A stretch of DNA of 64,000 nucleotides from Bauldia sp. (GTDB lineage Bacteria; Pseudomonadota; Alphaproteobacteria; Rhizobiales; Kaistiaceae). The stretch is taken from assembly GCA_026126025.1 (NCBI GenBank), contig JAHCJZ010000011.1, positions 1 to 64,000 of the forward strand, written 5' to 3'. Under the pieces are notes generated by a model. The model did no database searches. It was not told the DNA's origin and saw nothing but the letters and a program-made list of their open reading frames with translations. Below are positions 10,533 through 18,498 of the stretch, in pieces. Numbering within the stretch: position 1 is the stretch's first letter; each line of letters begins with the position of its first letter. The position numbers were made by a program, and so were the translations under genes.

Positions 10533-10874
10533 ATGCAAGAGCCGGAGAACGTCTTTATTTCTTCCGACGGCGGGAACCTTCCGCCGTCGGAAACGTTCTC
10601 CGCGCTCTTCGAGCGCCCCGGCGTCAGGGTCGAGCGCATCGTCTCGACCGGCGGCCACGCCTCGCCGCCAGGCTTCTGGTACGACCAGGCCGAGGACGAG
10701 TGGGTGCTGGTGCTGTCCGGCACCGCCCGCATCGCCTTCGACGACGGCCGCGAGCTCACCCTCGGCCCCGGCGACCACGTCACCCTCCCGGCGCACCAGC
10801 GCCACCGCGTCAGCTGGACCGACCCGGCGACGCCCACCGTATGGCTCGCGGTGTTCACGGCGGCGGCGGACTGA
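10533..10874 (+). CDS. Cupin-fold protein
   Basis: A 113-residue single-domain cupin. The second cupin motif is clear (LGPGDHVTLPAHQRHRVSW), and the first is represented by EDEWVLVLSGTARI. Histidines and a glutamate are placed to hold one metal ion. Small stand-alone cupins of this type have mixed functions, including phosphomannose isomerase-like and metal-binding roles, so no reaction is assigned. Tandem repeats follow the gene directly. Confidence 0.75.
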   Translation: MQEPENVFISSDGGNLPPSETFSALFERPGVRVERIVSTGGHASPPGFWYDQAEDEWVLVLSGTARIAFDDGRELTLGPGDHVTLPAHQRHRVSWTDPATPTVWLAVFTAAAD

Positions 10875-10887
10875 CGCCGGCGTCAGC

Positions 10888-11109
10888 GTGGATCCCGGTT
10901 CTGCGGTGCATCACTTCGTGCTGCACCGCGCCCGGGAAACGATGACTCTTTCAGCTCACTCGTCCCGTTCCCCGGACAAGGCGCGGCATTGCCGCGCCGC
11001 AGAGCCGGGGTCCAGCCACGATCGCTCATTTCAGCCTGCTCGTCCCGTTCCCCGGACAAGGCGCGGCTTGCCGCGCCGCAGAGCCGGGGTCCAGCCGCGA
11101 TCGCGGCCT
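10888..11109. repeat. Family E repeat followed by an 80-bp tandem duplication
   Basis: 10888-10942 is a family E end (CCCGGTTCTGCGGTGCATCA), also found at 47695-47750. It is followed by two tandem copies of an 80-bp unit (10952-11030 and 11031-11109) that share CGTCCCGTTCCCCGGACAAG and CCGCAGAGCCGGGGTCCAGC. Each unit carries the hairpin GCGCGGC-TTGCC-GCGCC. This and the duplicated gene end at 11113 account for the 10875-11188 gap. Confidence 0.7.
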
Positions 11110-11112
11110 GTA

Positions 11113-11160
11113 CCCCGCGAGTGCTCTACCCGCGCCCGCGGAAGATGCGCCGAAGAAGAC
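11113..11160 (-). pseudogene. Duplicated 3' end of the neighbouring lipoprotein gene
   Basis: The stretch from 11113 repeats, with one mismatch in 28, the last codons and stop of the lipoprotein gene at 11185-11212 (CTACCCGCGCCCGCGGAAGA on the plus strand). Similarity then decays. It looks like a remnant of a tandem duplication of the gene's 3' end rather than a functional gene. Confidence 0.5.
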
Positions 11161-11188
11161 GGATCGCGAGGATCGTCACCGGCGTGCC

Positions 11189-11494
11189 CTACCCGCGCCC
11201 GCGGAAGATGCCGAGGAAGCCGCCGCCGAAGAGGATGCCGGCGCCGAGCACGAAGCCGAAATCGTACCAGCCGCCGCTGTTGTGCACCTCGTAGACGTTC
11301 ACGCTCTCGGTGAAGAGCGAGATGATGAAGGTGACCGGCGCGATGATCCCCTGCCACAGCCCGCGCCAGAAGCCGGCGACGAGACCGTCGGCGTCGGGCA
11401 CGTCGACATTGGGATTCACCCCGGCCGCGCAGGCGCTCAGAAGCAGCACCAAGCCGAGCACGGCAACGAGCGGAACGAGACGCGAGCGGGTCAT
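11189..11494 (-). CDS. Small membrane-associated lipoprotein
   Basis: A 101-residue predicted lipoprotein with lipobox LLLSAC (C22). The mature part contains GFWRGLWQGIIAPVTFIISL, then VYEVHNSGGWYDFGFVLGAG and a hydrophobic C-terminal segment ending in FRGRG. This FW-GLW-G-I-P layout recurs in an uncharacterised bacterial family; I know no function for it. The open frame extends further upstream, but ATG 11494 gives a clean lipoprotein signal. The last codons are duplicated downstream at 11113. Confidence 0.75.
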   Translation of the reverse strand: MTRSRLVPLVAVLGLVLLLSACAAGVNPNVDVPDADGLVAGFWRGLWQGIIAPVTFIISLFTESVNVYEVHNSGGWYDFGFVLGAGILFGGGFLGIFRGRG

Positions 11495-11660
11495 TCGGCA
11501 ATCCCCATCGAGATGGACCAGCGCCAGAGGCAGTAAGTATAGCACGAGTCCCACCGCTCCTCCGCGCCGCCCCACGGGCCACGTCGAGCGATGCTCGATC
11601 GCGAGACCGGGACGGCACGAATTTGGAACGCTGCGGGGGGACGTCAGCGCCTGCGCCTCG

Positions 11661-11984
11661 CTAAGCCCGCCGCGGCCGCCAGCGGCGAAGCGGCGGCGGC
11701 AGCACCAGCGCCGACACCTCCGCCGGCACGCCATAGGCCGCGATCACGCCGTCGGAGTCGCGAAAGCCGCACGCCTCGCGCTGCACGATGAGCGCCCACA
11801 GCGCCTCCCGCGCCGCGTCGCGAAGCGCAGCCCGCTCCGGCGCATCGCCGGCCGCAGCGCCGAGCGCGGCCACCGCCCGCTCCAGCCGCTCCCCGGCCCG
11901 CGCAAGCGACGCCGCCCGCTCGGCCAAGATCTCCGCCTCCAGCGCCGCCAGCCCCGCCTCGCGGACATTGCCCATCACACCCAC
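11661..11984 (-). CDS. Small helical protein, DUF6665-like
   Basis: A 107-residue, alanine-rich, probably all-helical cytoplasmic protein. The pattern ALEAEILAERAASLARAGERL, a central REALWALIVQREACGFRDS and the ending VIAAYGVP resemble the DUF6665 family by memory of its consensus. No catalytic motif or signal peptide is visible. Strand and start are supported by the conserved-looking QREACGFRD block, since this frame competes with long GC-driven open frames on the other strand. Confidence 0.55.
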   Translation of the reverse strand: MGVMGNVREAGLAALEAEILAERAASLARAGERLERAVAALGAAAGDAPERAALRDAAREALWALIVQREACGFRDSDGVIAAYGVPAEVSALVLPPPLRRWRPRRA

Positions 11985-12032
11985 CGCCTCATCACCACCC
12001 GCTCATAGCATTCTCTCCAGCCGACACCACCG

Positions 12033-12226
12033 CTCATCCCGGGCCGCGTGGCGCGCAGCGCCATCGCGAGACCCGGGACCCAGCGCAAAACTCGTCGCGC
12101 AGCGACGCCACCTGCGCGACCAGCGCCCGTTACGGCACTGCCGTGCCCAAGGCGCGGCTTCGCCGCGAGTCTTACGCTGGATCCCCGATCACGCGATGCA
12201 GCTTCGCTGCCCGCCGGGGATGAGCG
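12033..12226. repeat. Palindromic repeat, family D copy 1
   Basis: Starts TCATCCCGGGCCGCG and contains GAGACCCGGGACCCAGCG and TGCGCGACCAGCGCCCGTT. All three blocks recur in order at 55869-56000. It ends with the inverted GCTGGATCCCCGATCACGCG and GGGGATGAGC. It is non-coding and occupies most of the 11985-12325 gap. Confidence 0.7.
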
Positions 12227-12245
12227 GATGAAGTGAGCTGCCGTT

Positions 12246-12300
12246 CCCCTCTCCCCCGGGGAGAGGACAGGCGGCGCAGCCGCCGGGTGAAAGCCGCGGC
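12246..12300. repeat. Palindromic repeat, family H (intergenic copy)
   Basis: Contains the hairpin CCCTCTCCCCCGGGGAGAGG followed by GGCGGCGCAGCCGCC and GGGTGAAAG. Related CTCTCCCC/GGGGAGAG palindromes lie in frame inside uvrB at about 13471-13547 and 15914-16010. Confidence 0.6.
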
Positions 12301-12325
12301 CTCTCGTGGAAACGCATCCAACGGG

Positions 12326-12574
12326 CTACCCGTTCTCCAGATCGTCACCGCGATGGATGGTCTCGACCTGCATCGCCTTGAGGATGAGCCCCGGAACCGC
12401 CCCGGCATCCTCCTCGACCTCGTAAGGCTTGAACCCCTCCGCCAGCGCATCCTGGGTACACGCCGCAGCCAACTTCGCGGCTCGCTCGCCATACGGCTCG
12501 ACGTCGGCCCCCGCATACGGCCACACATGATCGCCGATCCAGCCATCCACCCACCGCAAAAACCGCTGCGACAT
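12326..12574 (-). CDS. Small protein, DUF768-like
   Basis: An 82-residue acidic protein, MSQRFLRWVDGWIGDHVW at its N terminus, then ADVEPYGERAAKLAAACTQD and EEDAGAVPGLILKAM. The pattern of an aromatic N-terminal helix, a central helix and an EED-G segment recalls the DUF768 family common in rhizobia. No function is known for it. It is the first of three short minus-strand genes lying 3' of uvrB, a typical accessory pocket. There is no membrane segment. Confidence 0.55.
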   Translation of the reverse strand: MSQRFLRWVDGWIGDHVWPYAGADVEPYGERAAKLAAACTQDALAEGFKPYEVEEDAGAVPGLILKAMQVETIHRGDDLENG

Positions 12575-12604
12575 TGCAAGACGAATCCTCGCTGCCTTTT
12601 GCCT

Positions 12605-12946
12605 TTAGTCCGCTGGGAGCACAAGCAACGCTTCGTCGTCCTTGGCTGCGAACATCGCAATCCGATCAGCTTCGTCCAGTAACAGGGTCAGGATGTCGTC
12701 GGTCGAGCAATTGCCGACGCGCAGCCAGACCACCTTGGGAGGTGAACCATAGAGGAGCGCGAAGTGGTGAAAGTCTCCGTCTTTGGAGACGAGGATGAAC
12801 CCGTTGCGACGCGCATGATCGAACACTTCGAAGTCGGTCGCGCGGGATAGGCCCACCTCCCGAACGTGTCCGCTACCGGGAAAACGATCCGCGAGGCCGG
12901 CGAGCAGGCGATGCGACAGGTTCTGGTCGAGCAGGAGGCGCGCCAT
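12605..12946 (-). CDS. DUF5615 PIN-like toxin of a toxin-antitoxin pair
   Basis: A 113-residue PIN-like protein, likely a ribonuclease toxin. Acidic residues of the PIN-like active site are visible: D7 in LLLDQNLS, and the SKDGDF segment near residue 54. The C-terminal TLLLDEADRIA helix is typical. Its start overlaps the stop of the DUF433 gene by one base (TGATG), so the two are translationally coupled in the usual antitoxin-toxin order. Activity is inferred from family and pairing only. Confidence 0.82.
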   Translation of the reverse strand: MARLLLDQNLSHRLLAGLADRFPGSGHVREVGLSRATDFEVFDHARRNGFILVSKDGDFHHFALLYGSPPKVVWLRVGNCSTDDILTLLLDEADRIAMFAAKDDEALLVLPAD

Positions 12947-13167
12947 CAGGCCGCGCCGGCGAGCCGGCGTTCGCGGTCGGCGGCAAAGGCGAGGCAGGCG
13001 CGGATGTCGTCGCGGGTGAGGTCCGGGAAGTCGCGCAGGATCGCGTCCTCGCTCATCCCCGAGGCGAGGCAGTCGAGCACGTCATAGACGGTGATACGCA
13101 GGCCGCGGATGCACGGCTTGCCGCCGCGCTTGCCTGGCTCGATGGTTATGATGGCGCCATAGTCCAT
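12946..13167 (-). CDS. DUF433 antitoxin
   Basis: A 73-residue DUF433 protein, the usual partner of DUF5615 toxins. The family signature is present: IEPGKRGGKPCIRGLRITVY followed by DVLDCLASGMSEDAILRDFP, a helix-turn-helix-like segment. Such antitoxins neutralise the toxin and usually repress their own promoter. The open frame extends 27 codons upstream, but that part is low complexity and runs toward uvrB. ATG 13167 gives the normal length. Confidence 0.82.
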   Translation of the reverse strand: MDYGAIITIEPGKRGGKPCIRGLRITVYDVLDCLASGMSEDAILRDFPDLTRDDIRACLAFAADRERRLAGAA

Positions 13168-13204
13168 GGGCGCGAATGTCGGGCTGCCGTGCGCGCGGGT
13201 CAAG

Positions 13205-16117
13205 CTACCGCCTCCCCCTCCTTCCCGCCTGTGACCCCGGGCGGCCACCCACGGAGCGCCCCCGTGGCGGCAGCGGGATGCCGTGGCCGGCGCCGCCGCC
13301 CATTTCGTCCAGCGAGGGTTTGTGGGGGCGGGTGCCGGGGAGGGGTTTCTCGGTGCGGCCGACAGTCATTTCGTCGAGGCTGTTCTTGCGGACCTTGTCG
13401 GAGGGGGCGCCGAGTTCGGCTTCGGTGAAGAGCGGAGAGAAGTCGTCCGCCTCTTCGGTCGCGTCGTCCTGAGAGGTCGGGCCCCCCTCACCCCCCGCGC
13501 CGCTCGCGCGGGCGCGCGCCGACCTCTCCCCGCTGGGGCGAGGTGAAGTGGCGCCCTCTTCCACCTGCGCCGCGACGTCCCCGATCTCCCCGTCGCTGGC
13601 GGCGAGCTCCAGTTGCTCCAGCCGGCGGATTTCGTCGCGGAGGCGGGCGGCTTCTTCGAATTCGAGGTTGGCGGCGGCTTCGCGCATGCGCTTCTCGAAC
13701 TCGGCGATCGTGCCGCGGAGGTTGTGGCCGATCAGCGCCCCCTCCTCGGCCATGCCGGCGTCGACCCGGACATGGTCGCGCTCATAGACCGAGGCGAGGA
13801 TGTCGCCGATGTTCTTCTTCACCGATTCCGGCGTGATGTTGTTGGCGACGTTGTAGGCCATCTGCTTCTCGCGCCGCCGCTCGGTCTCGGCCATGGCGCG
13901 CTCCATCGAGCCGGTGACGGTGTCGGCGTAGAGGATGACCTTGCCGTCGACGTTGCGCGCGGCGCGGCCGATGGTCTGCACCAGCGAGGTCTCGGAGCGG
14001 AGGAACCCCTCCTTGTCGGCGTCGAGGATGGCGACGAGGCCGCATTCGGGAATGTCGAGGCCTTCGCGCAGGAGGTTGATGCCGACCAGCACGTCGAACG
14101 CGCCGAGCCGGAGGTCGCGGATGATCTCGATGCGCTCCAGCGTCTCGACATCGGAGTGCATGTAGCGGACCTTCACGCCGGCCTCGTGGAGATATTCGGT
14201 GAGGTCCTCGGCCATCCGCTTGGTCAGCGTGGTGACGAGGGTGCGGTAGCCCTTGCGTACCACCTGGCGGATCTCGTCGAGGAGGTCGTCGACCTGGCTC
14301 TTCGCCGGCCGCACCTCGACCGGCGGGTCGATCAGCCCGGTCGGGCGGATGACCTGCTCGACGAAGACGCCGCCGGTGCGGTCCATCTCCCACGAGCCGG
14401 GGGTCGCCGAGACGTACATCGACTGCGGCCGCATCGCGTCCCATTCCTCGAAGCGGAGCGGCCGGTTGTCCATGCAGGACGGCAGGCGGAAGCCGTATTC
14501 GGCGAGCGTCGCCTTGCGGCGGAAGTCGCCGCGATACATCGCGCCGATCTGCGGCACGGTGACGTGGCTCTCGTCGACGAAGACCAGCGCATTGTCGGGG
14601 AGATATTCGAACAGCGTCGGCGGCGGCTCGCCCGGCTTCCGCCCGGTGAGGTAGCGGCTGTAATTCTCGATGCCGGCGCAGGAGCCGGTCGCCTCGATCA
14701 TCTCCAGGTCGAAGCGGGTGCGCTGCTCCAGCCGCTGCGCTTCGAGGAGACGGCCCATGCGGTTCAGCTCCTCCAGCCGGAAGCGGAGCTCCTCGCGGAT
14801 GCCCTTCACCGCCTGCGCCAGCGTCGGCTTCGGCGTCACGTAATGCGAGTTGGCGTAGACCTTGACCTGGCCGAGATCGGCGGTGCGCTGTCCGGTCAGC
14901 GGGTCGAACTCGGTGATCGCCTCGATCTCGTCGCCGAAGAGCGCGATCCGCCAGGCGCGGTCCTCAAGATGCGCCGGGAAGAGCTCGACGGTGTCGCCGC
15001 GGACGCGGAACGTGCCGCGGCCGAAGCCGACATCGGTGCGCTTGTATTGCAGCGCGACGAGGTCCGCGAGGAGCTGGCGCTGGTCGATCTTCTCGCCCAC
15101 CGACAGCGCGAAGGTCATCGCGGTGTAGGTCTCGACCGAGCCGATGCCGTAGATGCACGACACCGAGGCGACGATGACGACGTCGTCGCGCTCCAGCAGC
15201 GCCCGGGTCGCGGCGTGGCGCATCCGGTCGATCTGCTCGTTGATCGAGGATTCCTTCTCGATATAGGTGTCGGTGCGCGGGACGTAGGCCTCGGGCTGGT
15301 AGTAGTCGTAATAGCTAACGAAATATTCGATCGCGTTCTCCGGGAAGAACGACCTGAACTCGCCATAGAGCTGCGCGGCGAGCGTCTTGTTCGGGGCGAG
15401 GACCAGCGCCGGGCGCTGCGTGCCCTCGATCACCTTCGCCATCGTGTAGGTCTTGCCCGAGCCGGTGACGCCGAGCAGCACCTGGTCGCGCTCCAGCGCC
15501 GCGACGCCGGCGGTGAGCTCGGCGATCGCGCCGGGCTGGTCGCCGCGCGGCTCGAAGTCCGACACGATGCGGAACGGGATACCGCCTTCCGACTTCTCCG
15601 GCCGCGGCGGCCGGTGCGGCGTCCACAGCTTGCCGTCCTTGTGCAGCGGGTTGCCGCTCTCGATCAGCGCCGACAGCGCCGCGACCGTGGCGGTGACGCC
15701 GTCGAGCGGCGGCAGCGGTTCGTTGCGCCGCCCGCTCTTCCGCGCACCCGGCTGCTGGCCGAGCAGCTTCTCGGCCTCCTCCAGCGTCACGTCGAGCCCC
15801 GGCACCGGCATCAGCCCCGCCGCCGCGCGGTCCCGCGCCGAAGCCGGCCCGCCCATCGACGTGCCGCGCGACGTGCGCAGCGCCTTGGCTTTGGGCTTGG
15901 TCTTCGCGCTCTTCACCTCTCCCCGGGGGGGAGAGGTCGCGTCGCGCCCGCCAGGGGGCGACGCGGGTGAGGGGGTTCCCACCCCAACGGCTCCAGCCCC
16001 CTCACCCGCCGCGCGCTCGATTTCCGCGGCCCAGTCGGCAATCGGGCCTGAGAGCGGCGCGCCGGTCAGATCGGGCTGGGGAGCTTCGGAAAAGCCGGGG
16101 GTCTTCTTGCGGGGCAT
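13205..16117 (-). CDS. uvrB: Excinuclease ABC subunit B, with palindromic insertions
   Basis: A 970-residue UvrB, the damage-verifying helicase-like subunit of nucleotide excision repair. The Walker A motif GVTGSGKT is at residues 216-223, the beta-hairpin region [13 protein letters not shown] follows, and the helicase motifs and C-terminal UVR domain ([20 protein letters not shown]) are intact. Typical UvrB is about 670 residues. The excess lies in N- and C-terminal extensions, partly encoded by palindromic repeats: residues about 39-70 ([20 protein letters not shown]) and about 858-882 ([20 protein letters not shown]). The start at 16117 gives [13 protein letters not shown], a normal alphaproteobacterial N terminus. 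A LexA-like box lies about 80 bp upstream. Confidence 0.95.
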   Translation of the reverse strand: MPRKKTPGFSEAPQPDLTGAPLSGPIADWAAEIERAAGEGAGAVGVGTPSPASPPGGRDATSPPRGEVKSAKTKPKAKALRTSRGTSMGGPASARDRAAAGLMPVPGLDVTLEEAEKLLGQQPGARKSGRRNEPLPPLDGVTATVAALSALIESGNPLHKDGKLWTPHRPPRPEKSEGGIPFRIVSDFEPRGDQPGAIAELTAGVAALERDQVLLGVTGSGKTYTMAKVIEGTQRPALVLAPNKTLAAQLYGEFRSFFPENAIEYFVSYYDYYQPEAYVPRTDTYIEKESSINEQIDRMRHAATRALLERDDVVIVASVSCIYGIGSVETYTAMTFALSVGEKIDQRQLLADLVALQYKRTDVGFGRGTFRVRGDTVELFPAHLEDRAWRIALFGDEIEAITEFDPLTGQRTADLGQVKVYANSHYVTPKPTLAQAVKGIREELRFRLEELNRMGRLLEAQRLEQRTRFDLEMIEATGSCAGIENYSRYLTGRKPGEPPPTLFEYLPDNALVFVDESHVTVPQIGAMYRGDFRRKATLAEYGFRLPSCMDNRPLRFEEWDAMRPQSMYVSATPGSWEMDRTGGVFVEQVIRPTGLIDPPVEVRPAKSQVDDLLDEIRQVVRKGYRTLVTTLTKRMAEDLTEYLHEAGVKVRYMHSDVETLERIEIIRDLRLGAFDVLVGINLLREGLDIPECGLVAILDADKEGFLRSETSLVQTIGRAARNVDGKVILYADTVTGSMERAMAETERRREKQMAYNVANNITPESVKKNIGDILASVYERDHVRVDAGMAEEGALIGHNLRGTIAEFEKRMREAAANLEFEEAARLRDEIRRLEQLELAASDGEIGDVAAQVEEGATSPRPSGERSARARASGAGGEGGPTSQDDATEEADDFSPLFTEAELGAPSDKVRKNSLDEMTVGRTEKPLPGTRPHKPSLDEMGGGAGHGIPLPPRGRSVGGRPGSQAGRRGRR
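13471..13547. repeat. In-frame palindromic element near the uvrB 3' end
   Basis: GC-rich palindromes (GACCTCTCCCCGCTGGGGCG and CGCGCCGCTCGCGCGGGCGC) translated in frame between the UVR domain and the C-terminal tail of UvrB. It resembles the copies at 12246 and 15914. The encoded peptide is rich in S, P, R and G and has no family counterpart. Confidence 0.7.
15914..16010. repeat. In-frame palindromic element near the uvrB 5' end
   Basis: The hairpin ACCTCTCCCCGGGGGGGAGAG is followed by GGGTGAGGGGG and its inverse CCCCCTCACCC at 15996-16007. The whole unit is read in frame as UvrB residues about 39-70, interrupting an otherwise family-like N-terminal extension ([10 protein letters not shown] before it, [14 protein letters not shown] after it). 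Confidence 0.75.
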
Positions 16118-16194
16118 CGGGCGAATATGGGCGACGGAGGCGCGGAGTGCGAGAGCCTGCGGAGGGAATCGCGCAGGTCGCCAGCCTAGCACGT

Positions 16195-16209
16195 GTTCCT
16201 GTTTTGTTT
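16195..16209 (-). promoter_or_regulatory. LexA-like SOS box upstream of uvrB
   Basis: GTTC-N7-GTTT, read as GTTCCTGTTTTGTTTC. The alphaproteobacterial LexA operator is GTTC-N7-GTTC, and the T-rich spacer is typical. One base of the second half-site deviates. Its place 78 bp upstream of the uvrB start fits SOS control of excision repair. Confidence 0.5.
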
Positions 16210-16220
16210 CACATGAAACA
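16205..16220. promoter_or_regulatory. parS-like palindrome
   Basis: TGTTTCACATGAAACA matches the ParB-binding parS consensus TGTTTCACGTGAAACA at 15 of 16 positions; the mismatch is in the central CG. Perfect 7-bp arms. It overlaps the end of the LexA-like box. It may be a weak parS site or chance, and no parAB genes are in the window. Confidence 0.35.
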
Positions 16221-16293
16221 GGGCGCAGCGACATCCCGCGGGAACTTGCCATCCGCACCGGCGTTCTCCAGCACCGCAACGAGGAGAACGACG

Positions 16294-16545
16294 ATGGCGA
16301 AGCCGAAGGACCGCGAGGCCGGGAAGAAGGCGGAGGACATCACCGAGGCCAATCTCCAGATCGCCCGCGCCGAGGAGAACACCGCGATCGATGGTGCCGA
16401 GGCGGCGCTGGAACGCGGCCTCACCGGCGCCCGCGCCGGCGCCATGCCGCTACCGAGCCCCGCCCGCCGCGAAGGCCTCGACGACGACGCGCCCAGCCTC
16501 GCCGAGGAGGTGGACCCGGAGCTGCGGGAGAAGCGCCGCGCATAG
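16294..16545 (+). CDS. Small acidic hypothetical protein
   Basis: An 83-residue hydrophilic protein, [20 protein letters not shown] at the start, probably helical, with an alanine-rich middle and an acidic C terminus ([13 protein letters not shown]). A strong GAGGAG ribosome binding site precedes the ATG. It is divergent from uvrB across 176 bp that carry the LexA-like and parS-like sites. I do not recognise a family. A role in DNA damage response would be guesswork from the shared promoter region. Confidence 0.6.
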   Translation: MAKPKDREAGKKAEDITEANLQIARAEENTAIDGAEAALERGLTGARAGAMPLPSPARREGLDDDAPSLAEEVDPELREKRRA

Positions 16546-16556
16546 GCACTCCCTCC

Positions 16557-16635
16557 GTCATTCCGGCGAAGGCCGGAATCCAGAACCGCTTGCTCTGCGC
16601 CCGCGGCACTGGACCCCGGCCTCCGCCGGGGTGAC
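16557..16635. repeat. Palindromic repeat, family C copy 2 (inverted)
   Basis: Same blocks as 7954-8035 but in opposite orientation: GTCATTCCGGCGAAGGCCGG first, GACCCCGGCCTCCGCCGGGG last. It lies between convergent genes. Confidence 0.8.
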
Positions 16636-16656
16636 GACCCAGGGATGGGGGTCGGG

Positions 16657-17280
16657 TCAGTCCTCCGGATACGGGTTCGCCCTCAGCAGCTGCGCGGCGT
16701 GCATCAGGCCGCGGGCGGTTGCCTGCGCCATGCGGTCGACGGCGGGATTGGCGCGGCGGCGCCCGGCGTCGGTCGCCGGGTCGAGGCCGACCTCGCCGAC
16801 CCAGTAGGTGCAGCACTGCGGCGGCAGCGTGAAGTTCATGAAGGTCAGCACCTCCATGATGCCGGCGAGCGTCGCCTGCGCGCCGTCCTCGCTGCCGGTG
16901 ATGACGACGCCCGCGACCTTGCCGAGCAGCACGCTGCGCCCGCCGGCATGCGCCTCCTCGTCGAAGGCGTCCATCCGCTCGATCGCGCGCTGCATCAGCG
17001 ACGACCGCGCTCCCCACCAGATCGGCGTCGCCAGGATCAGGATGTCGGCCGCCTTGATCTTCTCGACGATCGCCGGCCAGTCGTCGTCCGCGCTCTCGCG
17101 AAAGCCGAGGCCGACCGGGATGTTGCGGTCGGCGAGGCGGATCGTCTCGGCGTCGAGCGGCGCGACGCCGCGCATGTGCCGCAGCACCAGCTCCGTCACC
17201 TCCTCCGTATTCGAGGCGCGCGGCTCGTGCTTGAGCGAGGCGTTGAGGACGAGGGCGCGGAACTTGGCAGGCTGGGACAT
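16657..17280 (-). CDS. NAD(P)H-dependent flavin reductase / flavodoxin-family protein
   Basis: A 207-residue flavodoxin-fold protein of the NADPH-dependent FMN reductase type. The N-terminal LVLNASLKHEPRASNTE is the FMN phosphate-binding loop, followed by ADILILATPIWWGARSS and VAGVVITGSEDGAQATL, which frame the flavin ring. It probably reduces quinones, flavins or azo-type compounds with NAD(P)H. It has cysteines CC near residue 158 that are not typical catalytic residues. Single gene, convergent to the acidic protein gene with a palindromic repeat between. Confidence 0.82.
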   Translation of the reverse strand: MSQPAKFRALVLNASLKHEPRASNTEEVTELVLRHMRGVAPLDAETIRLADRNIPVGLGFRESADDDWPAIVEKIKAADILILATPIWWGARSSLMQRAIERMDAFDEEAHAGGRSVLLGKVAGVVITGSEDGAQATLAGIMEVLTFMNFTLPPQCCTYWVGEVGLDPATDAGRRRANPAVDRMAQATARGLMHAAQLLRANPYPED

Positions 17281-17335
17281 TCGACCTCCGATGCGTGGAC
17301 TCCGCGCATCGGACCATCATGGCGCGCCAAACGGA

Positions 17336-17359
17336 AGCGGCGGCCGGTCGGCCGCCGCT
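17336..17359 (-). terminator. Hairpin 3' of the SH3 domain gene
   Basis: Perfect 10-bp stem (AGCGGCGGCC / GGCCGCCGCT) with a 4-nt loop, 43 bp past the SH3-protein stop, followed on the minus strand by TTCCGTTT. Likely transcription terminator with a weak U-tract. Confidence 0.55.
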
Positions 17360-17402
17360 CGTCGTGACCCCAGAGGAGCCGGCTCCCGTCTTGTCGCGGG
17401 TA

Positions 17403-17909
17403 CTAGTAGCCGAACCAGAAGCCCCACCAGCCGCCGGGATAGTACGGGTAATAGGGGTAGTACGGCCCCGGCATCGGCGGCAGAGGCGGCGCCGGGTAGA
17501 CCGGCGGCGGCGGAGGCTGCGGCACCGGCTGGGGCTGCGGCACAGGCTGCGGCTGATAGACCGGCGGATTGGTCGACAGGTACCGCGCCGAGGCCCAGCC
17601 GCTGGAACCCTGCCACGAGCCGTAGCACCAATTGCCCGAGCCCTCGCAATACTGGACCGCCATCTGCGTGCCGCGCGGCATCACCCGGACGACGGGATAT
17701 TGCGTGCCCGGGCCGCTGCGCATGTTGAGGTCGGCGGTGGTGTAGGCGAGGAGCCCCTGCCCGCCACCCGGATTGGGCGGGGCGGGCACGGCGATCTGGT
17801 TGGGCTGCCCGATCTGCGGCGGACCGCCCTGGGCATTGGCGATCGCCGGGACCAGCGACGTCCCGACCAGCGCGATGCCTGCCAGGACGGTGGTACGGAG
17901 TGAGGACAT
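17403..17909 (-). CDS. Secreted bacterial SH3 domain protein with Pro/Tyr-rich tail
   Basis: A 168-residue exported protein. The signal peptide covers about residues 1-26 (ANA-Q). A bacterial SH3 domain spans about 55-112, with the family hallmarks TADLNMRSGPGTQYPVV and SGWASARYLS. The tail is low complexity: PQPVPQPQPVPQP, then PYYPYYPYYPGGWWGFWFGY. Bacterial SH3 domains usually bind peptidoglycan stem peptides or protein partners in the periplasm. The aromatic glycine tail is common in alphaproteobacterial SH3 proteins but has no assigned role. Confidence 0.85.
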   Translation of the reverse strand: MSSLRTTVLAGIALVGTSLVPAIANAQGGPPQIGQPNQIAVPAPPNPGGGQGLLAYTTADLNMRSGPGTQYPVVRVMPRGTQMAVQYCEGSGNWCYGSWQGSSGWASARYLSTNPPVYQPQPVPQPQPVPQPPPPPVYPAPPLPPMPGPYYPYYPYYPGGWWGFWFGY

Positions 17910-18054
17910 GGGGACGCATCCTTCGGTTCAGGTCGCCCCCCTGTCGCGAAGTCGGAACGGAGCCCGACAGCTCCGCCCATTTCAGGGCAACGTGCTAGCC
18001 GGGCTTAACTGAATGGCGGCTGAACGATCGGGTTCCCGCAAGAGGCGTAGCGTC

Positions 18055-18498
18055 ATGATCATTCTGGAGGAATCGGCGCATCTGGAGGCTCCGCCGGAGG
18101 CGCTCGCGGCGTTCCTGGAGGCGCTCGACCACCGGTACCGCGACTGGCATCCCGACCACGTCCTCTTCCGCTGGGACGATCCGCCCGGCGCCCGTCCGCG
18201 CCGCTTCTTCTTCGACGAGCGGATCGGCGGGCGGCGCATCGCGATGCACATGACGATGGAGCCCGGCGCCGGCGGGCTCACCGCACGCTGCCGTCCGCTC
18301 CGTCGCACGACGCGCTGGGTGGTGCCGTGGATGACCTTCGCCGCGATCCCGGAGCCCGGCGGGTGCCGCTATCTGCACCGCATCGCGGTGCGCGGCCGGT
18401 GGCTCAAACCCGTCCTCGACCGGCTGATCCTCGACGCGGTGCGGCGGCACATGCGCGAGGAAGCGGTCAATCTCCAGCGCCTCATCACAGTGCCGTGA
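18055..18498 (+). CDS. START-like (SRPBCC) fold protein, putative
   Basis: A 147-residue cytoplasmic protein. The N terminus (MIILEESAHLEAPPEALAAF) and the alternating hydrophobic pattern around HRYRDWHPDHVLFRWDDPP resemble polyketide-cyclase-like START folds, which bind hydrophobic ligands. The C-terminal helix (RGRWLKPVLDRLILDAVRRH) is typical of that fold. An upstream ATG at 18013 has no ribosome binding site, whereas AAGAGG precedes 18055. The ligand is unknown and the fold assignment is by pattern only. Confidence 0.6.
   Translation: MIILEESAHLEAPPEALAAFLEALDHRYRDWHPDHVLFRWDDPPGARPRRFFFDERIGGRRIAMHMTMEPGAGGLTARCRPLRRTTRWVVPWMTFAAIPEPGGCRYLHRIAVRGRWLKPVLDRLILDAVRRHMREEAVNLQRLITVP

Noticed and set aside
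10952-11109. Tandem repeats considered as a CRISPR array
   Set aside because: Only two 80-bp units with no unique spacers and no cas genes.
13613-15970. 785-codon plus-strand open frame antisense to uvrB
   Set aside because: Composition of a GC shadow frame; every conserved UvrB motif is on the other strand.
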